From contig JALOPN010000014.1 in NCBI GenBank assembly GCA_025453875.1, positions 1 through 34,266 on the forward strand: a stretch of 34,266 nucleotides of DNA, given 5' to 3'. The notes below the pieces were generated by a model. It saw only the letters and a program-made list of their open reading frames with translations. It did not search any database and was not told where the DNA came from. Source of the DNA: Gemmatimonadaceae bacterium (lineage in GTDB: Bacteria; Gemmatimonadota; Gemmatimonadetes; Gemmatimonadales; Gemmatimonadaceae). Shown here piece after piece: positions 10,152 to 18,087 of this stretch. The stretch's first letter is position 1; each line of letters starts with the position of its first letter. A program made the position numbers and the translations under genes.

Positions 10152-10337
10152 GGCAGACGGGCGCTGGGGGGAGGTGAGGACGCGAGCGGTGCGGCAGGCA
10201 CCCGAGCGCTCGCGAAACACATGCAGCGTTAGTGGCGCGACCCGCTGCAATGGTTGCACGGGTCAGAAATGAACGCTCGTCACAGTACGCGGCAAGCGCG
10301 CGAGGGTTCCTACAGTCGAGCTCGCTTGGATTCCATT

Positions 10338-10367
10338 GCGCACGGCGCACACTTTTTGCACACCGTG
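10338..10367 (+). promoter_or_regulatory. Candidate operator, copy 1 of a shared GCRCAC-repeat element
   Basis: GCGCACGGCGCACACTTTTTGCACACCGTG matches the reverse complement of 12206-12235 at 24 of 30 positions, with the same spacing of GCRCAC units (7 and 13 nt). Confidence 0.55.
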
Positions 10368-10442
10368 CACACCAGTTCTGACGCGACCGCGGCGACGTTA
10401 CGGACGTGATGTGCACGCTTGCGACACGCGCCACTCGTCCCC

Positions 10443-10856
10443 ATGGTTGAGCATCTCGGCCCACCCGATGCCGTCCACGATGCCGTGCAGTTCGAAGTGT
10501 GGCTCGCCGAGCGCGAGCTGCTGTCGGCGGCCATGCAGTTGCGGGACCTGATCGGGCAATCGCCATCGCGCGCGCGGCTCGACGAGGCTCGCATCGGGTA
10601 TCAGGCCGCGTGGCTGCGGTTCATGGTGTCGCTGTGCAACCTGCCGCTGCCCGATCGACCGCCTGCGGTCGAACATGCGCTCGATGCCCTTCGCGCCGCA
10701 CACGCGCTGCGGTCGGATGGCATCCTCCCGGGACGCGATGCCGCGCCCCAGTCATCGTCGCCTGCCGAGGATTCCCGCCATGGACCGACGCGCCCCGCTC
10801 CCGAAGGCCACGAGCCACCCGCTGATCACCCTCCCGCTCCCCCCGAACATGCGTGA
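10443..10856 (+). CDS. Hypothetical protein (orphan)
   Basis: MVEHLGPPDAVHDAVQFEVWLAERELLSAAMQLRDLIGQSPSRARLDEARIGYQAAWLRFMVSLCNLPLPDRPPAVEHALDALRAAHALRSDG followed by a Pro-rich tail. Stop overlaps the start of the TPR gene. Alternative start at 10419. Confidence 0.55.
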   Translation: MVEHLGPPDAVHDAVQFEVWLAERELLSAAMQLRDLIGQSPSRARLDEARIGYQAAWLRFMVSLCNLPLPDRPPAVEHALDALRAAHALRSDGILPGRDAAPQSSSPAEDSRHGPTRPAPEGHEPPADHPPAPPEHA

Positions 10857-12006
10857 ACCGTTGCTGCCGATCGACGCCTACACCGTGGACATTGGCGACG
10901 AAAACCGCTGGCAGGGGCACCCGACACAGCCGCACGGGTGGTTCTCGGTCACGCACATCGCGTATCGGATGGTGATGTTGCCCCCGGAGCGTCGCGCGTG
11001 GTTCCTGGAGACGCTGCCGCTCGATGTGTTGCCGCAGGGTCCGCGTCGCCCCACGCACATCGATCACGAGGCGCCGGCGCCGACGCACCCCATGGCGATC
11101 GCCGCCGAACAGCTGCGCGTGATTGCGGAGGACATGGAACGCGACGGCTGCTTCGAGATGGCGTTCACGACGGTATCGTCGGCCGCGCGGCTGGTGAGCT
11201 TGCACGACGCCGGGGCAGCGCTTTCGGCGACCAACCACCTCGCGCGTATCACGCGTCAGCTGGGCGAGACGGCCGCCGCGGAGGAGATCTACACGTCGGT
11301 GGTGGAGGAGGCGAAGCGGCTGGGGCTGCGGTCGGTGGCGGGGTATCGTCCGGCGCAGAAATTCTACTACGAAGAAGCGCTGGACCTCGCCCCCGCAGGC
11401 TCAGCGCTGGAAGGCACCGCACGCTGGGGCCTGATGAACCATGCATTGGCGGTGCACTCGCTTCCGGATGCGCTCTTGCACGGCTGGCGCGCGTACGATC
11501 TGCTCGAGGGCGACGAGATGCGGGCCGGTATTCTCTCGAACCTCGCGTCCGTCGCCCACCGCGGCGGGTTTCTGGAAGCAGCCGTCGGCGGCTATCTCGG
11601 TGCCTTGCAGCTCGCTGAACCACCGCGCCTGTGGCTGAGCATCGCCGCGTCCGCTGGCGAGGCACTGGGAGACGCTCGACGCATCGATCGGCTGACCATG
11701 CTGGAGGCCGAGGGGCGGCCTCGTGCCTCGGCCGCCGGGCCATTCGAAGTGGCGCAGTGGCTGCTCGGCTTGGCTCGCGGCTGGCAGGCAGCTGGCGCGA
11801 TGGATGCTGCCTCCCGCTTCGCAACGGAGAGTCGCCATCTGGCGCAGCAACACGAGTTTCACGAAGTTGTCTATCGGGCAGACGCGCTCTTGAACGAGAC
11901 GGCGGCTGCGCCAGCCACCCGACAGGAGACGGCGGGATCCGCAGAAGCAGATCTGCCGTTCTCCGTTCGGGGCGGGCTGTTGCGTCTGGTCGAGCTCGGC
12001 GCGTGA
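10849..12006 (+). CDS. Tetratricopeptide-repeat-like protein
   Basis: From ATG 10849: MREPLLPIDAYTVDIGDENRWQGHPTQPHGWFSVTHIAYRMV... Helical repeats such as MAFTTVSSAARLVSLHDAGAALSATNHLARITRQLGETAAAEEIYTSVVEEAKRLG and MRAGILSNLASVAHRGGFLEAAVGGYLGALQLA look TPR-like. Confidence 0.7.
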   Translation: MREPLLPIDAYTVDIGDENRWQGHPTQPHGWFSVTHIAYRMVMLPPERRAWFLETLPLDVLPQGPRRPTHIDHEAPAPTHPMAIAAEQLRVIAEDMERDGCFEMAFTTVSSAARLVSLHDAGAALSATNHLARITRQLGETAAAEEIYTSVVEEAKRLGLRSVAGYRPAQKFYYEEALDLAPAGSALEGTARWGLMNHALAVHSLPDALLHGWRAYDLLEGDEMRAGILSNLASVAHRGGFLEAAVGGYLGALQLAEPPRLWLSIAASAGEALGDARRIDRLTMLEAEGRPRASAAGPFEVAQWLLGLARGWQAAGAMDAASRFATESRHLAQQHEFHEVVYRADALLNETAAAPATRQETAGSAEADLPFSVRGGLLRLVELGA

Positions 12007-12018
12007 GCGCCGTGTCGG

Positions 12019-12144
12019 TCAGGTCCAGGGCATCGTATCAGCCGACTTCGTCGGCTCGTCGACGCCGGTCGGCGAACCCGTGCAAGCGGCGAGCGCGAAG
12101 GAGCTGATCAGGGCGACGGCGAGAACTCGAATCGTACGCGACAT
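12019..12144 (-). CDS. 41-aa small lipoprotein
   Basis: ATG at 12144: MSRTIRVLAVALISSFALAACTGSPTGVDEPTKSADTMPWT*. Signal peptide plus LAAC lipobox leaves a ~21-residue mature peptide. Confidence 0.6.
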   Translation of the reverse strand: MSRTIRVLAVALISSFALAACTGSPTGVDEPTKSADTMPWT

Positions 12145-12205
12145 GGAGGGACTCCGGTTGAGGGTTGAGCAAGAGGATAGGCCCTTCCCAACGCCTCCGG
12201 GTGTC

Positions 12206-12235
12206 CGCCGTGTGCAACCGGTGTGCGCCGTGTGC
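12206..12235 (-). promoter_or_regulatory. Candidate operator, copy 2 of the shared GCRCAC-repeat element
   Basis: Minus strand GCACACGGCGCACACCGGTTGCACACGGCG. Plus strand shows CCGTGTGCAAC twice (12208-12218 and 12228-12238), 20 nt apart. Lies in the divergent region between the lipoprotein and HTH genes. Confidence 0.55.
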
Positions 12236-12252
12236 AACGAGTTTTCCCCGCC

Positions 12253-13134
12253 GTGCTGACCACCCGGCGGGTTTCGCTGCTCTTCGGCGATCGACTCGCC
12301 CACGCCCGCCTGCTCGAAGCGGTCCGCGGACACGCCGCGCTCTGGACCAGTGAGGACCCCGACGAAGTCGCGGACGCCGTGGCGACCTCTCACGACGAGG
12401 TCGCCACCGTCATTCTGTTTTCCCCGTCTCGGCATGCGGAAGGCATTCGCGCCGCCGAGATCATCCGCGCCGTCGCCCCCGACCACGCCATCGTCGGCTA
12501 CGTCGATCCGCGTACCATCAGTTCGCGCTTCATCCTCGAGACCGGCCGCGTCGCGCTCACCGACCTCGTCCTCCGCGACGTCGATGACTCGCGCGCCATT
12601 CTCTTGCGCGTCATTCAGAACGCCGCCCAGCGCGACCGCGCCCTGCGCATCGCACACGAGCTCTGCGACGGCCAACCGCGCGAAGTGCGCCTCGTCGTCC
12701 AGTTCATCTGCCGCCACCTCCGCGACACGCTCGACGCCACCAGCATCGCCGCCGGACTCGGACTGAATCGGCGCACGCTCTACCATCGGCTGGCGCAGGT
12801 CGGCAGCCCCGGACCGCGGGAACTCGTGGGGTGGTGTCGCGTCGCGTACGTCTGCTGGCAGCTCAGCCACGCCTCCGCCACCCTCGCCGACATCGCCACC
12901 CAGCTCGATGTGCCGGTCTGGCGAGGGCTCGCGTCGCTGCTGCGACGCTATCTCAACATGACCACCCGCGAGCTTCGCGAGAGCGACGCCTTCGCCATCG
13001 CGATCGATCGCTTTCGGGCCCAGTTCGTCGCCCCGATCAGCGACGACGCGACCCCACGCCCGATGCCCATGATCGGGACACCATTGCCACCGCGACCACC
13101 GATCGCCTTGCTCACGCCCGGCCCGCTCGGTTAG
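12253..13134 (+). CDS. AraC-type helix-turn-helix transcriptional regulator
   Basis: C-terminal [85 protein letters not shown] has two HTH-like helices. N-terminal half resembles a receiver-like fold. GTG at 12253 preferred over ATG at 12223, which sits inside the repeat element. Confidence 0.8.
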   Translation: MLTTRRVSLLFGDRLAHARLLEAVRGHAALWTSEDPDEVADAVATSHDEVATVILFSPSRHAEGIRAAEIIRAVAPDHAIVGYVDPRTISSRFILETGRVALTDLVLRDVDDSRAILLRVIQNAAQRDRALRIAHELCDGQPREVRLVVQFICRHLRDTLDATSIAAGLGLNRRTLYHRLAQVGSPGPRELVGWCRVAYVCWQLSHASATLADIATQLDVPVWRGLASLLRRYLNMTTRELRESDAFAIAIDRFRAQFVAPISDDATPRPMPMIGTPLPPRPPIALLTPGPLG

Positions 13135-13141
13135 TCTTCGG

Positions 13142-13160
13142 GGCTGTCCGTCGGACAGCC
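13142..13160. other. Perfect 8-bp inverted repeat upstream of the tRNA
   Basis: GGCTGTCC-GTC-GGACAGCC between the HTH gene stop and the tRNA start; no T tract. Confidence 0.5.
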
Positions 13161-13162
13161 AA

Positions 13163-13236
13163 GCGCGAGTAGCTCAGTTGGATAGAGCGTCGGCCTCCGG
13201 AGCCGAAGGTCACAGGTTCGAGTCCTGTCTCGCGCG
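13163..13236 (+). tRNA. tRNA-Arg (anticodon CCG)
   Basis: GCGCGAG-TA-GCTC-AGTTGGATA-GAGC-G-TCGGC-CTCCGGA-GCCGA-AGGTC-ACAGG-TTCGAGT-CCTGT-CTCGCGC-G folds as a 74-nt cloverleaf; CCA is not encoded. Confidence 0.96.
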
Positions 13237-13331
13237 TACGAGACTTTCGTCGTCGGGGCGCAGTCCGGGATTGACCGGAATCGGCGCGGCGCGTACGTTC
13301 GCCGCTCCCTCCCCCCATTTCCTTCGCGCGC

Positions 13332-14585
13332 GTGCACGTCGCCGAATTGAAGCGCAAGACGATCCAGGAGCTTCAGGCTCTGGCCGCCTCGCTTCACGTC
13401 ACCAACACCTCGGGCCTGCGCAAGCAGGACCTGATCTTTCGTATCGAGCAGGCGCTGCTCGATGCAGAAACCACGCTCTACGGCGAGGGCGTGCTCGAAG
13501 TGCTGCCCGAAGGCTACGGCTTTCTGCGCGCCCAGGATTTCAACTACCTCTACGGGCCCGACGACATCTACGTCTCTCCGTCGCAGGTCAAGCGCTTCGA
13601 TTTGCGCACCGGCGACACCGTCATGGGCGAGGTCCGCCCGCCGAAGGAAGGAGAGCGGTATCTGGCGTTGCTCAAGGTGGAGCGTATCAACGGACTCGAC
13701 CCCGAGATGGCGAAGCAACGAATCTCCTTCGACAACCTGTCACCGCGGTACCCCGATCAGCGCATTCGCCTCGAACACGAGGGCGGGGATGTCGCCTGCC
13801 GCCTGTGCGACATCATCGCTCCGCTCGGCAAGGGACAGCGCGGTCTCATCGTCGCCCCACCCAAGGCGGGCAAGACGATCCTGCTGCAGCAGGTGGCGAA
13901 CGCCATCGCCGTCAATCACCCCGAGGTGACGCTGATCATCCTGCTCATCGACGAGCGCCCCGAGGAAGTCACCGACATGCAGGCCAGTGTGCCATCGGCC
14001 GAAGTGATCGCCTCGACGTTCGACGAGCAGCCGGACCGGCACGTACAGGTCGCCGACATGGTCATCGAGAAGGCCAAGCGGCTGGTCGAAAGCGGCAAGG
14101 ATGTCGTCATTCTGCTCGATTCCATCACGCGACTCGGCCGTGCCCACAACGCCATCGCGCCGGCTGGCGGCAAGATCATGTCCGGCGGTGTCGAGGCGCA
14201 GGCACTGCAGAAGCCCAAGCGGTTCTTCGGCTCGGCGCGCAATGTGGCCGAGGGCGGCTCACTGACCATTCTCGCGACCGCGCTCATCGAAACCGGCTCG
14301 CGCATGGACGACGTGATCTTCGAGGAGTTCAAGGGCACGGGCAACATGGAGCTGGTCCTCGATCGCAAGATCGCCGACAAGCGCATCTTTCCGGCCATCG
14401 ACGTCAACAAGTCGGGCACGCGTCGCGAAGAACTGCTCATGACGCCGTTCGAACAGCAGCGCAGCTTCCTGCTCCGCTCGTTCATCAGCGAGATGCCCAG
14501 CGACGAAGCGATCCTGTTCCTCCTCAAGCGCATGGAGCGCACGAAGACGAACCAGGAGTTCTTCGACCGCATGCACGAGCCATGA
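13332..14585 (+). CDS. rho: Transcription termination factor Rho
   Basis: [23 protein letters not shown]...[35 protein letters not shown]...[22 protein letters not shown]...[15 protein letters not shown]...[25 protein letters not shown]; canonical Rho. Confidence 0.98.
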   Translation: MHVAELKRKTIQELQALAASLHVTNTSGLRKQDLIFRIEQALLDAETTLYGEGVLEVLPEGYGFLRAQDFNYLYGPDDIYVSPSQVKRFDLRTGDTVMGEVRPPKEGERYLALLKVERINGLDPEMAKQRISFDNLSPRYPDQRIRLEHEGGDVACRLCDIIAPLGKGQRGLIVAPPKAGKTILLQQVANAIAVNHPEVTLIILLIDERPEEVTDMQASVPSAEVIASTFDEQPDRHVQVADMVIEKAKRLVESGKDVVILLDSITRLGRAHNAIAPAGGKIMSGGVEAQALQKPKRFFGSARNVAEGGSLTILATALIETGSRMDDVIFEEFKGTGNMELVLDRKIADKRIFPAIDVNKSGTRREELLMTPFEQQRSFLLRSFISEMPSDEAILFLLKRMERTKTNQEFFDRMHEP

Positions 14586-14601
14586 GCCGACGCGCGCACG
14601 C

Positions 14602-15093
14602 GTGACCACGCCGCGCACGCTCGCCATCGATTGGGGCGATCGACGCATCGGGCTCGCCGTCAGTGATGCCCTCGGGTTGCTCGCCACGCCCGTCGGTGTC
14701 GTGACGCGACGCACGGGCAAGCGACCGCCGATCGCCGAACTGCTGCGACAGGCCGACGCACTGGGCGCCGAAGCCATCGTGCTGGGGCTGCCGATCGATC
14801 CGGCCGGCGACGAAACCGACCGCTCACGCGAAGTGCGCGATGTGGCCGCGCGCATCGCCGCGCGCACGACGCGCCCCGTGCGGCTCGTTGACGAACGGTT
14901 CACGACGTCGGCGGCGCTGCGTACCGTGCGCGAGCAGGGTGGCAGTACACGCGGTCGCAAGGGCGATGTCGACGCGCTGGCCGCCGCGATTCTGCTGGAG
15001 CAGGTGCTGCAGGCCGCACGGGGCGGGATCGTGCTGGGGGAGGCCGTGGTGCCGGCGGCGCCGACACCCGCCAGCGAACCCGACGACGCATGA
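14602..15093 (+). CDS. ruvX: Putative Holliday junction resolvase / pre-16S rRNA nuclease (YqgF/RuvX family)
   Basis: LAIDWGDRRIGLAVSDALGLLATPVGVV...IVLGLPIDPAGDETDRSREVRDVAARI...VRLVDERFTTSAA...KGDVDALAAAILLEQVL. Confidence 0.92.
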   Translation: MTTPRTLAIDWGDRRIGLAVSDALGLLATPVGVVTRRTGKRPPIAELLRQADALGAEAIVLGLPIDPAGDETDRSREVRDVAARIAARTTRPVRLVDERFTTSAALRTVREQGGSTRGRKGDVDALAAAILLEQVLQAARGGIVLGEAVVPAAPTPASEPDDA

Positions 15094-16133
15094 CCGTGCA
15101 TCGCGCGCGTCTCGCACGCCTCGGTGCCGCCTGCGCCGGTCTCGCGCTCGCGGCCTGCGGTGGCAGCGAGCAACCGGTTCGGCTCACCGTTCCGGCCGGT
15201 GCGAGCTTCGCGCAAGTCGCCGATTCGCTGTCGGCACGCGGCCTCGTGGGGTCGACGCGACTCTTTCGCTGGTATGCGGCCGTTGGTGGACGCGATCGCG
15301 CGATCAAGGCCGGCACCTATCAGCTGTCGGCGTCGCAATCGTGGGGCGAGTTGCTCGACGCGCTGGTCGCCGGCCGCGGACTCGTGGTCACCGTCACGAT
15401 TCCCGAAGGCTTCGACTTGCGCCGCATCGTGCCGCGGCTCGCGCGAGCACTCGAGGTGCCCGAGGACTCCGTGCGCGCCGCCGTTGCCGACTCCACGTCG
15501 CGAGCGAGCCGTGGCATCAGTGCGCCCACGCTCGAAGGCTATCTGTTCCCCGATACGTACACGTTCCCGGCCGGCACCTCGGCGCGCGAGGCGGTGCGCA
15601 CCATGCTCGCGCGCTTCGACGCGATGTGGCGCCCCGAGTGGGATGCACGACTCACCGCGCTCGGCATCACGAAGCACGAAGCCGTCACCATGGCCGCGCT
15701 CGTCGAGAAGGAAGCGCGCGTTGCGAGCGAACGCCCGACCATCGCCGCCGTCTACTGGAATCGCGTACGCATCGGCATGCGCCTGCAAGCCGATCCCACG
15801 GTGCAGTACGCGTTGCCGGAGCATGTCGACCGTCTGCTCTTCGTGCACCTCGAGGTTGATTCGCCGTACAACACGTATCGCTACGACGGACTGCCGCCAG
15901 GGCCGATCGCGTCACCGGGAGCGGCAAGCCTCGAGGCGGCACTGCAGCCCGCCGACGTGCCGTATCTGTTCTTCGTGGCGCACCCCGACGGACATCACGA
16001 GTTCACGCGCACCTTCCAGGAGCACACCCGGGCCATCGCGATCGTGCGGCGCGAGGCGCGCCGGCGACAGGCGGCTGCGCGCGCGTCGGCTGCACCAACC
16101 ACCACGACATCACCCGGACAGCCCGATGCCTGA
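15090..16133 (+). CDS. mltG: Endolytic transglycosylase MltG-like
   Basis: VPAGASFAQVADSLSARGLV...LEGYLFPDTYTFPAGTSAREAVRTML...AALVEKEARVASERPTIAAVYWNRVRIGMRLQADPTVQYAL...SPYNTYRYDGLPPGPIASPGAASLEAALQPA. N-terminus has a lipobox (LAAC). Confidence 0.95.
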   Translation: MTVHRARLARLGAACAGLALAACGGSEQPVRLTVPAGASFAQVADSLSARGLVGSTRLFRWYAAVGGRDRAIKAGTYQLSASQSWGELLDALVAGRGLVVTVTIPEGFDLRRIVPRLARALEVPEDSVRAAVADSTSRASRGISAPTLEGYLFPDTYTFPAGTSAREAVRTMLARFDAMWRPEWDARLTALGITKHEAVTMAALVEKEARVASERPTIAAVYWNRVRIGMRLQADPTVQYALPEHVDRLLFVHLEVDSPYNTYRYDGLPPGPIASPGAASLEAALQPADVPYLFFVAHPDGHHEFTRTFQEHTRAIAIVRREARRRQAAARASAAPTTTTSPGQPDA

Positions 16134-16803
16134 GCGTGCACACGCGCGCTGGGCGCCGGATGCGGTACGGGATGCGATCCGCCTGATCGCGATCACCGAC
16201 GATCTGCGCGACGGCGTCGACGGTCTCGTGGCGCGAGCCACCGCAGCCGAACGCGGTGGTGCCACCATGGTGCAGGTACGATTCAAGGCGCTCACGTCCC
16301 GCGAACTGTTGCGCATCACGCGCGCCCTTGTGGGTGCACTGCAGATTCCGGTGGTCGTCAACGATCGGCTCGACATCGCCCTCGCCGCCGATGCCGCCGG
16401 CGTGCACGTCGGCATCACGGACCTGCCGGTTCGCATCGCACGCGCGCTGGCCCCCGAGCATTTCCTCATCGGTGCGTCCCTCACGCACGCGGGAGAGCTC
16501 ATCGAGTGCGATGACGCCGACTACGTGGGGGTGGGTCCGCTCTTCGGCACACCAAGCAAGCCGGACGCGTCGCCACCAACGGGGGTGCCGGGTGGCGTCG
16601 CACTGGCGCGCGCCGCCGCGCGCCCGGCCGTTGCCATTGGTGGCGTGGACGACTCCAACACGCAAGATATCGTGCAGGCCGGCTTCGATGGCGTCTCGGT
16701 GATTCGCGCGGTGCTCTCACAGCCCGATCCGGAAGTCGCCGCTCGCACGCTGCGCACGGCGGTGGAGCGCGGCGTGCACGCGCGTGCAGGGGTGTCGGCA
16801 TGA
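16126..16803 (+). CDS. thiE: Thiamine phosphate synthase
   Basis: From ATG 16126: RLIAITDDLRDGVDGLVARATAAERGGATMVQVRFKALTSREL...VVVNDRLDIALAADAAGVHVGITDLPVRIAR...IGASLTHAGEL...DYVGVGPLFGTPSKPDA...PAVAIGGVDDSNTQDIVQAGFDGVSVIRAV. Confidence 0.92.
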   Translation: MPERAHARWAPDAVRDAIRLIAITDDLRDGVDGLVARATAAERGGATMVQVRFKALTSRELLRITRALVGALQIPVVVNDRLDIALAADAAGVHVGITDLPVRIARALAPEHFLIGASLTHAGELIECDDADYVGVGPLFGTPSKPDASPPTGVPGGVALARAAARPAVAIGGVDDSNTQDIVQAGFDGVSVIRAVLSQPDPEVAARTLRTAVERGVHARAGVSA

Positions 16804-18074
16804 GTGCAGACCGACGCAATCCGCGACGCCGCCCGTCGTCGCGCTCCGCGCGGACGTCGGGGCATCGTGGACCGGCCGAACCGCCGCGAGTTCGCGACGG
16901 TGTCACCGGTCCCGACGTTGCCATCGTCGATGCGCGCGCGGCGCAGCGTCTCGGTCGCGGGCATCCATGGATTTTCCGCAGCGACGTCCTCGTGCGCCCA
17001 ACCGTCGACGCGGGCGTCGTGCACATGCGCACGGCCGAAGGACGCCCGCTCGGCGCCGCGTTGTGGAGCCCGGCCTCGGAGATTTCGCTGCGTCAGCTCA
17101 CCACCGATGCGCGGAGCACCATCGACGCGACCTGGTGGCACGCGCGACTTGGTGAGGCGATCACCCGGCGCGCCTCCGTCGCGCAGACCTCCTCGGCCTA
17201 CCGGCTCGTGCACGGTGAAGCCGATGGTCTGCCATCACTCGTGGTCGACCGCTACGATCGATGGCTCGTGGTGCAGCTGCTCTCCGCCGGACTCGCGGCG
17301 CACACGGACGCGATCGTGGCGTCGCTGCGCGCGCACCTCGAGCCAGACGGTATCCTGGCGCGTCATGACGTCGCGGTGCGCGAACGGGAGGGACTCACGC
17401 GCGACGTGTCGCTGCTGCATGGCGCCGTTCCCGATACGGTGCGTGTGCACGAGCATGGCGTGGCGTTCCTTGCCGCACCGTGGGAGGGACAGAAGACGGG
17501 GGCCTTTCTCGATCAACGCGAGAATCGCGCCCTGGTGGGACGCCTCGCGCGCGGACGAGCGCTCGATTGTTTCGCGTACCACGGTTCGTTCGCGTTGCAC
17601 CTCGCCCAGCGCGCGACCGAAGTGATCGCCCTCGACATCTCCGCACCAGCGCTGGCACGGGCGGCCGAGAACGCCTCGCTGAACGGCCTGACCAACGTGC
17701 GCACGCACGTCGGCGACGCGTTCGATGTCCTGCGCACGTGGCAGCGGGCGGGTGAGCGCTTCGACACCATCGTGGTCGATCCACCGGCGTTCGCGAAGTC
17801 GCGCGCCACGGTCGACGCGGCCTTGCGCGGCTACAAGGACATCAACTTGCGCGCGATGCGCCTGCTCGCCCCCGGAGGCCTGCTCTTCTCCGCGAGCTGC
17901 TCGCATCACGTCGGTCTGGGGATGTTCCTCGACATGCTGCGCGACGCGGCCGCTGATAGCGGACGACGTCTCGCCATTCGGGATGTCACGGGTCACGCGG
18001 TCGATCACCCCGAGGTGCTCACGATCCCGGAAACGAGCTACCTCAAGGGCGTACTGCTCGAAGCGCTCGACTGA
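16800..18074 (+). CDS. Class I SAM-dependent rRNA (cytosine-C5) methyltransferase, RlmI-like
   Basis: VDARAAQRLGRGHPWIFRSDVL (PUA-like), YRLVHGEADGLPSLVVDRYDRWLVVQ, KTGAFLDQRENRALVGRLARGRALDCFAYHGSFALHLA, FDTIVVDPPAFAKSRATVDAALRGYKDINLRAMRLLAPGGLLFSASCSHHV. Confidence 0.93.
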   Translation: MSADRRNPRRRPSSRSARTSGHRGPAEPPRVRDGVTGPDVAIVDARAAQRLGRGHPWIFRSDVLVRPTVDAGVVHMRTAEGRPLGAALWSPASEISLRQLTTDARSTIDATWWHARLGEAITRRASVAQTSSAYRLVHGEADGLPSLVVDRYDRWLVVQLLSAGLAAHTDAIVASLRAHLEPDGILARHDVAVREREGLTRDVSLLHGAVPDTVRVHEHGVAFLAAPWEGQKTGAFLDQRENRALVGRLARGRALDCFAYHGSFALHLAQRATEVIALDISAPALARAAENASLNGLTNVRTHVGDAFDVLRTWQRAGERFDTIVVDPPAFAKSRATVDAALRGYKDINLRAMRLLAPGGLLFSASCSHHVGLGMFLDMLRDAAADSGRRLAIRDVTGHAVDHPEVLTIPETSYLKGVLLEALD

Positions 18075-18087
18075 GGGCGCGTCGCAC

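Noticed and set aside
12019-12870. 283-aa minus-strand ORF ending at the small lipoprotein stop
   Set aside because: Only the last 41 codons from ATG 12144 look like a real protein; the rest is antisense to the HTH regulator.
13163-13236. tRNA as an integration site for a mobile element
   Set aside because: No integrase, no direct repeat of the tRNA 3' end and no foreign-looking genes nearby in the window.
14259-15848. 529-aa minus-strand ORF across rho, ruvX and mltG
   Set aside because: Spans three conserved genes in antisense; composition typical of GC-rich spurious ORFs.
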